In this document: in pieces, positions 36,801 to 44,719 of the stretch | Position numbering within the stretch: position 1 is the stretch's first letter | How the letters are laid out: the number at the start of each line of letters is the position of its first letter | Assembly: GCF_001592735.1 (NCBI RefSeq) | Contig: NZ_LUKE01000001.1 | Coordinates: forward strand, 1,213,018-1,277,017 | Reading direction: 5' to 3' | Source of the DNA: Bdellovibrio bacteriovorus | GTDB lineage: Bacteria; Bdellovibrionota; Bdellovibrionia; Bdellovibrionales; Bdellovibrionaceae | DNA length: 64,000 bases | Translations under genes and position numbers: made by a program | The notes under the pieces: generated by a model | Databases searched by the model: none | Seen by the model: only the letters and a program-made list of their open reading frames with translations | What the model was told of the DNA's origin: nothing

Positions 36801-37159
36801 GCCGCGTATTCGCCGAAGCTATGCGCAGTTACAATATTGGGCAAAGTCAGCTTTCGACAAAACTCCTCATAAAGATAGCACTGTTGAGTCAACTGCAAAA
36901 GATTCACTTGAAAAGCTTCTTCCGACGAAAGATAGGCGGCGTCTTCTTTTTTTTGTTTTTGAGTCAAATAGGCAAGGGGAGATGGGAATTTAAATTTTTT
37001 TGAAAGCTCGTCGGCTTTTCGCACCCATTCTTTAAATCTCACCGACTTGTTATAAAGATTTCTGGATTCGTTAACATCAAAAGAGCCTTGACCGGGAAAG
37101 ATATATGCGGCTTTCGGACTTAATTGTGCGGTCACTTCCTTGAAGAAAATTTCTTTCAT
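33866..37159 (-). CDS. Iterative PKS subunit AT-ACP-KR-DH
   Basis: 1097 residues. Acyltransferase at about 15-320: active Ser in TAHSFGEY (Ser114) and His in RPYHSTLM (His216). A single ACP at about 340-415 with LRIDSIKKAEIL, Ser376 being the phosphopantetheine site; this motif mirrors LGIDSIKRVEIL of PUFA synthases. Ketoreductase at about 500-790 with SIGGSKGI for NADPH and Tyr735/Asn739 in IYAFSN. A hotdog dehydratase follows from about 830 with FLNDHKISGQRIAPASLF, His849. No enoylreductase or thioesterase. The order equals that of PfaA or enediyne synthases lacking the KS, which is the upstream gene, coupled by ATGA. Confidence 0.85.
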   Translation of the reverse strand: MKEIFFKEVTAQLSPKAAYIFPGQGSFDVNESRNLYNKSVRFKEWVRKADELSKKFKFPSPLAYLTQKQKKEDAAYLSSEEAFQVNLLQLTQQCYLYEEFCRKLTLPNIVTAHSFGEYAAFYASGILNFETVYHIVGLREQASPAPGTLGGLVVLSSGTDEFRALAISKDQQIANINSKKQITVAVAKTNIKSFLRDLRANKIAATELRRVGRPYHSTLMSPSEKSFKESVLKIDFEISPVKIPLLSSVNQKIYEKEYVFERAELICVICEQLLRPVLFLKQIDSLLSYGVTGAVEMGSSSVVSPFVKSVSNGAIQSFSARDYEVKEEEAGAVSQFKIKDHKVFKMVGDFISQITGYSIEEIRLEQRLEEDLRIDSIKKAEILFRSFKERNVDIGANLEIAKLKRVGDIVQLLEGMKQRDASLTDQEVHFELKKGSWVQVPHPILGPIGEEPALQTLLDGDDFALKQFATDKYLMSLKTLSKNDLGEKEIVEKLNNIYSSLAQIRERGGNFYFILSGQESRWFNAVKAFLKCIALEFGTMAFKAVDVDSSSEFEKAAYQEFFEHSLKEIRYRGGRRESLALTALQPEDFDLGHMPRHVFSIGGSKGILKTFFEGSSFPDTHLTIVGRSNYQPTKVNWKSVTYLQVDAENPSSLLAALKKAESNFGEIDLIFDASGREYSQLFERKEAKEIIEEIRSKNLSVEGMSRYFSSRSLKPTIYKLNSISASHGNMGQSIYAFSNEWACWDDNITPIYLPPTDQVGMTEDPMVLRSVKMLGLKLLSADHIVELFKRLMLTRPKSVYLMSDQNQLMTGFQGQPNPHAFMSIGRRRDSDLHFYQTLDLAKQNFLNDHKISGQRIAPASLFFAELVVAYKSYFQAFPNLESYDLKNLITLEVGPVEVRTVCEFPKEGVLRIKVQSQLENFETVSGSLIQHTPLGFHSGLNLQNELEIGDFYSDKFLELSGMFVNLEWVRVDSQGRLVGKLKKYQKPAHLDEETYQLMNTFEACFLMVGGQVMWSEKMTMVPAHLSNVSIDFSKKGECRYILVKEIRPLSDSRWEGKCDVLNDEGQVVMSLNKMQGEIVIKYETLPVGYHAINESLW

Positions 37160-39120
37160 CGCACGCCCACTTCAAGCTTTGGTTTTAAGAATAGCTTATT
37201 GGCCAATTGTTCCTGGGCATAGATTTCTACTTCAACTCCCTCGCGAGTGAGATCCGGTCCCGCGCCCTTTTCTAAGACATGGATAAGTACACCCAAAGGA
37301 TTTTCTCCGAACGCAATTTTATGAAAAAGCAGGTTTCGCGCTACACTTAGCGATCGAGGGCCTGCTTCGATATTGTAACTAATCCCCCGCATATCGAATG
37401 CATGGCAAACCCGACCGGCAATAACGTTATTTAAAACGCCTGTGGCGAAATCCTCATTCATCCCAATTTTTTCTAGATCTTTTTTAAGGTCGTTCAAAAT
37501 TTCTGCAGATCGAGATCCGGGGTGCGATTCAAAGTATTTAATGTAAGACTCTAGCTTGAGCTTTTTTGCCATCAGTTCTGAAACTTCTAGCCCTAAGGTG
37601 CTTGTGGAAATGACGGCAGTATCTTCAAAAGGCCACACGCTTAAGTCCCGGTTCATATCTGAGAAGGCTTCAAGAGTGGCCGCCAAACCTAAGATCTGCA
37701 TGGCATCGATATTAGATCGACTGTTGGGTGGGATTTTATAGAACGTATTGGTTTCCAAAAACTTGTCGATCGAAAAGTCGGCTCTGCTTAAGCCGACTTT
37801 AGAGAGCATGACGACGTTATTAGCAGGCTCTGCTTTTTCAGCCTGGGGATTTTTGGAAACTACGCAATGAAAGCTGCTTCCACCAAAACCGAAAGACGAA
37901 ACCCCTACACTATTGATCTCTCCAGAAACATTTCTTTCTTCCAGTTTTAAAAGCAGCTGATCCGTAATCGGATTGTTCAGGTACTTAACCTGAGGGATCT
38001 TTTGCTGCTCAAGCATCTTAATTGCCTTGATCAAGCCGGCAGCCCCAGCCGCCGCCTTAGTATGCCCGAACTGAAATTTGGTAGAAGACGTTGGAATTTT
38101 TTGTCCCTTGAAAAAATCAACGATCGAAGAAACCTCTGTCTGATCACCGACCACCGTTCCCGTGCCGTGAGCCTCTAAATAGTCCAGCTGGAAGTTCAAT
38201 TGCTTATGAGCCCGTCGATAAGCCAGTGTCTGTCCTTCGACATTGGGCTGAAAAAGACTGGTGGTGCGGCCATCACTAGCACCGCCCACTGACGAAATGA
38301 AAACCGAACTTTTCTCGCCGTCTTTTATTTTTTGAATGAGAAGTAATCCGCAGCCCTCACCCTGCAACAAGCCATCACTTTCGCGATCAAATGGCTTGCA
38401 TCCTTTCTTGGACAAGGCACCTACGACATCAAAAGCTTTGAATGAGCCTTGAGACAGATTTGTTTCCGCGCCGCCAACCAAAGCGTAATCCCACTGATCA
38501 GAACGAATCATCGTCATTGCGATATCCATCGCCGCTATCGACGAGGCACAAGCAGCATCAACAATAATAGAGTCCTCTGAAAGGCCCAGTCTGTTTTGAA
38601 TTCGATCCAAGATAAGATGGCTGCCATAGCGATCGGCGAAGTCATATTCCTTCTTATATTTTTTCCGAATTGAATCCTCGAAATCTAAAAACTCTTGAGA
38701 CTGCCGCGAATTTCCTCCGGCCTTTTTTATAAATTCTACGTCAAATCTTTGCCCTAGGCTTAGATTGAATTCATCATCAGGATTCATCATACCTAAGACA
38801 AGTCCACCTCTGCCGGAAGGCGCGCCTTTATATCCAATAGCTTCACGGGCCGCTGATTCCACCATCACCTCAAGACGTGTGGCATCTTTGTCAATATTCC
38901 ATTTTTTCCGAAGTTCAGAAATAAGGGAGTCATCAACCACTGCGGCTTCATACTGTACGAAATATTTTTTATTATCGTCTTCGGTTCCTTGCGGGTTCCA
39001 CCGAGAAAGTGGCACTTTTTCCCTGAAGCTTTTTCCCGACAGAATATTGACCCAGAATTGTTCCGTATTTGGGGAATGCGAAAAAATGCATCCCATGCCG
39101 GTGATCGCGACGTTTTTCAT
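37156..39120 (-). CDS. Ketosynthase subunit with a degenerate second KS half
   Basis: 654 residues. Residues 1-425 form a complete ketosynthase: Cys191 in VDAACASSIAAMD, His318 in EAHGTGT and His353 in FGHTKAAAGAAGL. Residues 430-654 look like half of another KS; VLNNVIAGRVCHAFDMRG continues into YNIEAGPRS where an active KS would have DTACSSS, so the Cys is missing. A non-catalytic KS before an AT is a feature of PfaB-type proteins. The gene ends in an ATGA overlap with the AT-ACP-KR-DH gene, so the two chains may form one split megasynthase. The domain boundary of the second part is my reading. Confidence 0.82.
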   Translation of the reverse strand: MKNVAITGMGCIFSHSPNTEQFWVNILSGKSFREKVPLSRWNPQGTEDDNKKYFVQYEAAVVDDSLISELRKKWNIDKDATRLEVMVESAAREAIGYKGAPSGRGGLVLGMMNPDDEFNLSLGQRFDVEFIKKAGGNSRQSQEFLDFEDSIRKKYKKEYDFADRYGSHLILDRIQNRLGLSEDSIIVDAACASSIAAMDIAMTMIRSDQWDYALVGGAETNLSQGSFKAFDVVGALSKKGCKPFDRESDGLLQGEGCGLLLIQKIKDGEKSSVFISSVGGASDGRTTSLFQPNVEGQTLAYRRAHKQLNFQLDYLEAHGTGTVVGDQTEVSSIVDFFKGQKIPTSSTKFQFGHTKAAAGAAGLIKAIKMLEQQKIPQVKYLNNPITDQLLLKLEERNVSGEINSVGVSSFGFGGSSFHCVVSKNPQAEKAEPANNVVMLSKVGLSRADFSIDKFLETNTFYKIPPNSRSNIDAMQILGLAATLEAFSDMNRDLSVWPFEDTAVISTSTLGLEVSELMAKKLKLESYIKYFESHPGSRSAEILNDLKKDLEKIGMNEDFATGVLNNVIAGRVCHAFDMRGISYNIEAGPRSLSVARNLLFHKIAFGENPLGVLIHVLEKGAGPDLTREGVEVEIYAQEQLANKLFLKPKLEVGVR

Positions 39121-39133
39121 AGGGGAAATTACA

Positions 39134-40432
39134 CTATACTTTTTTTACAAAGAAAAGGACTTTACCTTGGTAAAGCGCCACTAGCAGCGAAGACAATCCC
39201 ACTGACACGAAGCCGACAAACCCTGCATACACCCAGTACGAAAGCATCGCATCCTTAATTAGAAGCGCCCACGTGTGGACTGTCCAATAGGCGATAAGAT
39301 AATGGATGACATAAAATATGATTGCACCCGAGCTCACCAAGCGCAAAAGCAAATGAGGCAAACTCACCCACGAGGCCCCCAACTCGCAGAGGCGTCTTAA
39401 AATCCAATACACTGATATCAGACCAAAAATATCACATATTCTTGCCGCAAAAATTCGGGATGAAAACAAGTATCGCGCGTCGAACTTCGCGTAATAATCA
39501 GGGTAAAGACTTGTAAAATAGAAAACAAAGTACGCCACCAAAACAATATCCAAAAAATATTTTATTTTTGTTCCTGATTTTTCACTTTGGTTTTCTTCAA
39601 CCAAGTGACGAACTAAAAAACCAAATACAGGAAGCCACAGCCATGGAATCAGTGGCCAAATGTGCCCACCCGTCGCCGCCATCGATGTTAATGCCAAGAA
39701 CGGCACGTTATAAATGGACGCGCCGTAAGTCGGAACCGTCGACCAGTAATTTATATGTAAGAATGAAAACAAAAACGCTAAAACCGTAAATACTACAAAC
39801 TGAATTTTACCGGGCAAATCTTTAATTAGGTAATGAAGAATCGAAATTACTAACACTAACGAAATCAGCATGACCCAAGAAGACAACGTCGAACTTGAAA
39901 ATTCGGCAACTCTCGTCGGAGTTGATATGACAAAATCATAAAGTAAAGGCTTTGAGACCTCTACGATGACCTGTAAAACAAAAACGACCACCGGAATTAG
40001 TAAAACCCGCTTTCCCCACTTAAGCGTCTTCATCATCAGTAGTATGCTCGCTGCTATAAAGGGCAAAATATCCCAGCGAATCACGTTATAAAATCCGACG
40101 GACAAAAGATTTTTCACCGAATCCATCAGCGCCAATAAAAGCAATAGTTTGACCGAGAGCAGTTGATCTATCCCACTCCACTGTTTAAAGCGGATCGGTG
40201 CCGACAGACGCACGCGCAAAAATTCACCCGCGGCCATTGGGAAGCACATTGAAATCAATCCCAAGAGACTGATATAATTGATAGATTCTCGGGGCATTTG
40301 AAAGGGTAATTGATCATAAGGCTTATAAAAGGCCATAAAGAATCGACAATGAACCAAACACATGCCAATCATCGCAATAACGACGAAAAGCTGGATGTTA
40401 ATGGTCGATTTAGAAGAGTTTTTATCGTTCAC
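39134..40432 (-). CDS. Polytopic membrane protein, possible acyltransferase
   Basis: A 432-residue protein starting at GTG 40432, with about ten or eleven membrane helices and short charged loops. An early LVHCRFF in the first helix and FPMAAGEFLRVRL on the cytoplasmic side resemble acyltransferase-3 or HGSNAT-like enzymes, which move acyl groups to membrane-bound or extracellular acceptors. The match is weak and I rate it as a guess. It lies 13 bases before the KS gene and so heads the PKS operon; it could attach or export the PKS product. Confidence 0.6.
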   Translation of the reverse strand: MNDKNSSKSTINIQLFVVIAMIGMCLVHCRFFMAFYKPYDQLPFQMPRESINYISLLGLISMCFPMAAGEFLRVRLSAPIRFKQWSGIDQLLSVKLLLLLALMDSVKNLLSVGFYNVIRWDILPFIAASILLMMKTLKWGKRVLLIPVVVFVLQVIVEVSKPLLYDFVISTPTRVAEFSSSTLSSWVMLISLVLVISILHYLIKDLPGKIQFVVFTVLAFLFSFLHINYWSTVPTYGASIYNVPFLALTSMAATGGHIWPLIPWLWLPVFGFLVRHLVEENQSEKSGTKIKYFLDIVLVAYFVFYFTSLYPDYYAKFDARYLFSSRIFAARICDIFGLISVYWILRRLCELGASWVSLPHLLLRLVSSGAIIFYVIHYLIAYWTVHTWALLIKDAMLSYWVYAGFVGFVSVGLSSLLVALYQGKVLFFVKKV

Positions 40433-40456
40433 GAAGAAAATTAGATATGAAGACCA

Positions 40457-40485
40457 TTGTGAAGAAAAGCTTTATTTGCCATATT
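40457..40485 (+). promoter_or_regulatory. Candidate promoter of the PPTase gene
   Basis: TTGTGA (40457-40462), 17-base spacer, CATATT (40480-40485), then seven bases to ATG 40493. The divergent PKS operon begins 60 bases away, so its promoter must overlap this region. Confidence 0.45.
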
Positions 40486-40492
40486 TCTAAAT

Positions 40493-41056
40493 ATGATAAG
40501 CATGCCTATGCCAGTTAAAATTCTTTTAAAAGTTTCTGGCCCCCAACGTCTTTCCCAGGAAGAAAGAAACGCCTTAATTCTTAAGCGACTTAATATTTCT
40601 AATAGAAACGTTACCTACACAGAATCGGGCCAACCTTATATTTGGATGCCCGGGGATTTTTCTCTTAGTCATAAAGACAATGTCTTCTTAGCTGTCCTCA
40701 ATACCGATCAGAGATACTCGGTCGGATGCGATTTGGAGATTTTCCCCACCTCCACCGATTTTCCATTTGATGTTTTGTATGGACGCTTGCCACAGCAGGA
40801 ACGACTCTTTGTCGACTCCAATACTTCAGGCCTTACTTGGGAGAAAAAGCTTCTAAGCCTCTTTGTATGCAAAGAGGCCCTTTTCAAGGCTTCTGCCGAC
40901 CTCAAAAACCGATCGGCTCATCTGGTATTTTTAGAAAAAAAAGAAGATATGTGCTCTTTCTTGTACCGGGTTCAGGGGGTCACCCGAGGTCATCTTTTCG
41001 TTGAAGATCAACAAGATCATCTGCTCGGCGTTTGTCTTTTAGAACGGACAACATAA
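40493..41056 (+). CDS. 4'-phosphopantetheinyl transferase (Sfp/EntD type)
   Basis: 187 residues. It attaches the phosphopantetheine arm to carrier-protein serines. The three family motifs are present: FSLSHKDNVFLAVL, VGCDLEIF with the magnesium-binding Asp and Glu, and FVCKEALFKASA with Glu and Lys. It is divergent from the PKS operon across 60 bases and most likely activates Ser376 of the ACP there. In enediyne synthases the PPTase is fused to the end of the PKS; here it is separate. Its 3' end overlaps a minus-strand gene by 40 bases. Confidence 0.88.
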   Translation: MISMPMPVKILLKVSGPQRLSQEERNALILKRLNISNRNVTYTESGQPYIWMPGDFSLSHKDNVFLAVLNTDQRYSVGCDLEIFPTSTDFPFDVLYGRLPQQERLFVDSNTSGLTWEKKLLSLFVCKEALFKASADLKNRSAHLVFLEKKEDMCSFLYRVQGVTRGHLFVEDQQDHLLGVCLLERTT

Positions 41057-41760
41057 ATCACGCCAAAGATCAGCGCCAACGCTGTTCCAAGAGAGAAAGC
41101 GATGAGTGGATTTTTATTTGATGGCTTCTCATCAGTCAAAGAAGGAACTGGAGCTGTGGCCCCTGGCGCGGGAGCACCCATTTGAATAGCGACGGGAGAT
41201 TCTCCCGCAGCAAGAGTTTTCCCCGCAGCCAAAGTTGAAAAGCTGTATTTACCAAAAATATTATTAGGATATTGTTCTTTGAGCATTTTCATAAAGTCTT
41301 GATTTTGCTGAAATGCCATAAGATCTTCGATGGAAAGTGTTGTGCGTATTTTGCCTTCGAATTTGTCCGCAACTCCGCTATTTTTCAAGCTTTGCTGAAC
41401 ATAATTGGCACACGCCGCGACCGTTCTTCCCGTGCCTTTTTTAAAATCCCGATCAACGTAGACGATCTTGGCGTCTTCGGCAAAATAAGACGGCGGATAT
41501 TTGGATATGGGTATCATACAGGCAGGCTTCGCCTTTTTAAAGAGCGCGGTAAGTTCTGGATTTTTATATTTCCATTCCACTTCAGTCGCAAAAAGATCAA
41601 ACATCTCTGAAACTAAAAAAACGCCTTCGTCTTTACTTGTTTTAGCTGGAAGATTTTCAAGCTCTTTGGCGCCGCGAGGCTTAAAAGGCGCAAGCTTTTC
41701 AGCCCCTATGCCGGCTAAGGGAAGAATAATAAAAAAAACTAACAAGCCTTGGCGCAGCAA
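41017..41760 (-). CDS. Exported protein with C-terminal membrane anchor, unknown
   Basis: 247 residues from TTG 41760, though other TTG starts are possible. It has a signal-like N-terminus (GLLVFFIILPLAGIGA), a helical soluble body with Cys in KPACMIPIS and VAACANYV, a Pro/Ala/Thr linker, and a C-terminal membrane helix (NPLIAFSLGTALALIFGVIY) followed by basic residues. I do not recognise the family. It follows an 86-residue secreted protein with a 22-base overlap, so the two form a small operon. Its end overlaps the PPTase gene tail-to-tail. Confidence 0.65.
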   Translation of the reverse strand: MLRQGLLVFFIILPLAGIGAEKLAPFKPRGAKELENLPAKTSKDEGVFLVSEMFDLFATEVEWKYKNPELTALFKKAKPACMIPISKYPPSYFAEDAKIVYVDRDFKKGTGRTVAACANYVQQSLKNSGVADKFEGKIRTTLSIEDLMAFQQNQDFMKMLKEQYPNNIFGKYSFSTLAAGKTLAAGESPVAIQMGAPAPGATAPVPSLTDEKPSNKNPLIAFSLGTALALIFGVIYVVRSKRQTPSR

Positions 41761-41999
41761 GCAAGCACCGTAACATTTGGCGGAGGCTTAGCAACAAAAG
41801 AAGACCATTCGGCTGACGAACGTGTCGGGATGAAATACACGCTCGCACCTGCGTTCGAAACGCCATGACAGTTCGCGTGCTCATCAATGATTAAAAATTC
41901 GGACCCTGATCCGCTCGCCCCGAGAACATAATAGTCCGCCGCGATCACCGGCAAGGTAAGGGCGAGACTTAAAATGAAATACGTATAAATTCGTTTCAT
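41739..41999 (-). CDS. Small secreted cysteine-containing protein
   Basis: 86 residues. A signal peptide (MKRIYTYFILSLALTLPVIA) is cleaved near residue 20-21. The mature part is about 65 residues (DYYVLGASGSGSEFLIIDEH) and ends VTVLACCAKAC with a cluster of Cys, plus one Cys earlier (ANCHGV). Disulfides or a metal site are possible. No family is recognised. A strong promoter directly precedes the ATG (TTGACC-18-TACAAT). The location between the PKS and the Unb triad suggests a linked role. Confidence 0.65.
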   Translation of the reverse strand: MKRIYTYFILSLALTLPVIAADYYVLGASGSGSEFLIIDEHANCHGVSNAGASVYFIPTRSSAEWSSFVAKPPPNVTVLACCAKAC

Positions 42000-42005
42000 A
42001 CCCCT

Positions 42006-42035
42006 ATTGTAAAACAGCTCTGTTTATAAGGTCAA
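42006..42035 (-). promoter_or_regulatory. Promoter with internal palindrome for the small secreted protein
   Basis: Minus strand TTGACC (42035-42030), 18-base spacer, TACAAT (42011-42006), then six bases to ATG 41999. The spacer contains the palindrome AAACAG-AG-CTGTTT (42012-42025), ideally placed for a repressor. Confidence 0.6.
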
Positions 42036-42087
42036 TAGAGTCTCGACCAGGCTCAAAACGAGACGCGTCTTTCGCCGCAGATCGACC

Positions 42088-42116
42088 TTGATTTGTGTGT
42101 GGTGTAGCAACACAAT
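42088..42116 (+). promoter_or_regulatory. Candidate promoter of the UnbV-UnbU-DUF1702 operon
   Basis: TTGATT (42088-42093), 17-base spacer, CACAAT (42111-42116). It would give a leader of about 40 bases before GTG 42162, which has GCGGAG as its ribosome binding site. AAACAGAG (42124-42131) downstream of the -10 resembles one arm of the palindrome in the neighbouring promoter. Confidence 0.4.
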
Positions 42117-42161
42117 TTCTTAAACAGAGTTTAAACTAATGCGATTTATGCGGAGCCACCA

Positions 42162-43886
42162 GTGAGACTTATTCCGTTGCTTTTAAAAATCACCTTCTTC
42201 ACGCTGTTAGCAGGGTGTATAGTAGCAATCTTCTTCCCGGTCGAAGAATATTTGGAAGGCGAATTACCTCCGACCGAAGTAAAGTTGGTAGATATTAGTG
42301 ACGAGAGTGGTTTGAATTTCACTCATGCGGATGAACTTTACAGTCTTTTTCGCCATCTTCCTCACGTAACACACTTGGGACGCTGGCTAGAATCCATTTC
42401 TGCATCAGTAGCAGTCGTGGATATCAATAACGATGGTTTATATGATGTATTCCTAACGTCCACACAGATCGGCTCGGCTTCCAAGTTCTTTATTAATCAG
42501 GGCAACAATAAGTTTGTTGATAAAGCCGCCGACTACAATCTTTCAAGTCTTGTCACTGCAGCTCGTGGAGTCTTTTTTGACTGCGATAACGACAAAAAGA
42601 TGGAAGTCTTAATTACGGCGCATACTCAGAACAAAATCATGAAAATGGATAAATACGGAAAGTTTCGCGATAAGGTCGTCCTTACATTTAGTAAGGACGC
42701 CCAGCTTTCCACCGCCGTAAATGTATTCGACTTTAATCGCGACGGAAATCTTGATATTATCGTCAATGGTTTTGGTCACTTAAATGTTCCCGAAAGCCTT
42801 GTTTCTGCCCGCAACGGCAGTGAAATGCGTCTTTTTGAAGGAAAAGGCAATTGTGAGTTTGAAGACGTGACCGAGAAATTAAACTTTGGCCGAAACTTTT
42901 TTGCGCACGCTTTTGCGGTCGTCGATTTATGGAACCGTGGCAATAAGTTAGACTTATGGATGGCCACTGATTTTAATGAAGACCACATCTTTGAGCAGCA
43001 AGACAACTATGAATACAAAGACGTGTCTTATTTAAAAAGCAAATCTCAATCGCAAAGCGGTATGGCGGCCGAGGCGTATTATGAAAACAATTCGCCGTAT
43101 CCTTCCATTTATGTGTCACACGTTTTTAAAACTGGCTATGTAACCGACGGAAACAAAATTTGGACCTGGGATCCGAAAAACAAAATGTACTTCAACAGTG
43201 CCCGTGACATGGGTGTCAACCGCTGTGGTTGGGCCTGGGGTGGCGCAAGTCTTGATATTGAAAACGATGGCGACCCAGATCTTTTAGTCGCCAACGGTTT
43301 CGTTTCTGGTGACAGCACAAAAAACTGGTGGTTCGTTTTCCAAACAACTATGAATTCAGCTCGTCCGTTGGTGGGAACCCCAAAACATTGGCCCGACATG
43401 CGTAACTTGAATATGTCTGGTCATGAACAAGACTGTTTATTCATTAACAATGGAAAAGGTCACTATCGCGACTATTCTAAGGCGCTAAACTTTGATGTCG
43501 ATAAGCGTGACGGTCGAGGAATTGCGCGTATCGATTCTGACAATGACGGTTTGATAGATTTGGTCGTCGCCAATCAAAAGCAAAAAGCTTACTTCTATCA
43601 CAATCAAAGCTCTGGAAATTACAACTGGATTGGCTTTGAGCTAGAGGCTACAAAAAGCCAATGGCAAGCTTTGGGTGCAAAACTGATTCTGACGTTAGAA
43701 GACGGAACAGTGATGCGCAAAATCTATTATTCCATGAATGGTTATGCCGCCCAACACGATCCCCGTGCCGTATTCGGGATGGGACGGCAGAAGCCAACAA
43801 GCCTTATGATAGAATGGCCTTCTGGAAATCAAACAACTATAACTGATTTGCAAACCAATAAGTATCAAAGGATTGTCGAGCCATGA
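42162..43886 (+). CDS. FG-GAP/ASPIC-UnbV protein (CRTAC1-like)
   Basis: 574 residues from GTG 42162. An N-terminal membrane helix or uncleaved signal (LLLKITFFTLLAGCIVAIFF) is followed by FG-GAP beta-propeller blades with calcium loops such as DINNDGLYD, DFNRDGNLD, DIENDGDPD and DSDNDGLID. The C-terminal ASPIC/UnbV domain at about 490-570 shows GAKLILTLEDGT and VFGMGRQKPTSLMIEWPSG. In enediyne clusters UnbV is a conserved partner of the synthase with unknown chemistry. Here it heads an ATGA-coupled set of three and sits about 3 kb from the PKS operon. Confidence 0.88.
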   Translation: MRLIPLLLKITFFTLLAGCIVAIFFPVEEYLEGELPPTEVKLVDISDESGLNFTHADELYSLFRHLPHVTHLGRWLESISASVAVVDINNDGLYDVFLTSTQIGSASKFFINQGNNKFVDKAADYNLSSLVTAARGVFFDCDNDKKMEVLITAHTQNKIMKMDKYGKFRDKVVLTFSKDAQLSTAVNVFDFNRDGNLDIIVNGFGHLNVPESLVSARNGSEMRLFEGKGNCEFEDVTEKLNFGRNFFAHAFAVVDLWNRGNKLDLWMATDFNEDHIFEQQDNYEYKDVSYLKSKSQSQSGMAAEAYYENNSPYPSIYVSHVFKTGYVTDGNKIWTWDPKNKMYFNSARDMGVNRCGWAWGGASLDIENDGDPDLLVANGFVSGDSTKNWWFVFQTTMNSARPLVGTPKHWPDMRNLNMSGHEQDCLFINNGKGHYRDYSKALNFDVDKRDGRGIARIDSDNDGLIDLVVANQKQKAYFYHNQSSGNYNWIGFELEATKSQWQALGAKLILTLEDGTVMRKIYYSMNGYAAQHDPRAVFGMGRQKPTSLMIEWPSGNQTTITDLQTNKYQRIVEP

Positions 43887-44719
43887 TGACAAAAAAAGGT
43901 TTCATCTACCCTTCTTACCGTGACCCCCGCTTACATTTCTTGCTGTTTGCGGTTTTCTTTATATGGTTTGCTTTGAGCACCATGTCTTTTGGGCGCACGC
44001 CTCAGCAGTTTCTATTCTGCTTGGTGTTGTTTTCGACATTAGAGTTCATCTTTGTTTATCTTTACAAACATCAGATTGCCGTACCTACCAGCGGCATGGT
44101 TTCAAGTATTGGAGCTTTTCTACTGGTGGATACACAATATCCCCTGGTTATGGCGACCATTGCTTTTCTAACCATTGCTTCGAAATACTACATCCGCATT
44201 GATGGACGTCATATTTTTAATCCCAATAACTTTGCGATAGTTATCATAGCCCTCGCCATGCCAAATATGGTTTCACCGGTCGGCGGCTTGCGATGGGGGG
44301 GTGAACTTTGGGTTGGCGGAACTATTTTTGCAATGGGACTTCTTTTAGTTTGGTCGGCCAACAGATTTTTTGTGTCAGTCTCTTATTTAGCCACATTCTT
44401 TACGATCGGAATGGCTTTTAAAATGTTCGCGGTGAATAGATCTCTTTACACTTTGCTAAGTCCCGGGACCCAGCTTTTTGTATTTTTCATGATTTCAGAT
44501 CCGAAAACGTCTCCGAATCGTTTAAAGGCACAAATTCTTTTTGGAGCAGGCATTGCTATTATAGATCATTGTTTAAGGCTGATTCAGTTTAGGCTTGCAA
44601 CATTAACGGCGCTCTTTATCGCCACCCTCTTTTATGCCATCATTAATAAGTACACTAAAGACAAACAATCCACCGAAACATGGGTGAACTTAACAGCAGG
44701 TAAAGAGGCTTCAACATGA
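43883..44719 (+). CDS. RnfD/NqrB-like integral membrane protein (UnbU type)
   Basis: 278 residues, about eight to ten membrane helices. The stretch RHIFNPNNFAIVIIALAMP and the later MISDPKTSPNR are characteristic of the NqrB/RnfD family. It lacks other subunits of an Rnf or Nqr complex nearby. Enediyne cassettes contain a single membrane protein of this kind, UnbU, next to UnbV, and the coupling here (ATGA on both sides) is the same arrangement. It may pass electrons or flavin redox power to or across the membrane for tailoring. That function is inference. Confidence 0.8.
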   Translation: MMTKKGFIYPSYRDPRLHFLLFAVFFIWFALSTMSFGRTPQQFLFCLVLFSTLEFIFVYLYKHQIAVPTSGMVSSIGAFLLVDTQYPLVMATIAFLTIASKYYIRIDGRHIFNPNNFAIVIIALAMPNMVSPVGGLRWGGELWVGGTIFAMGLLLVWSANRFFVSVSYLATFFTIGMAFKMFAVNRSLYTLLSPGTQLFVFFMISDPKTSPNRLKAQILFGAGIAIIDHCLRLIQFRLATLTALFIATLFYAIINKYTKDKQSTETWVNLTAGKEAST

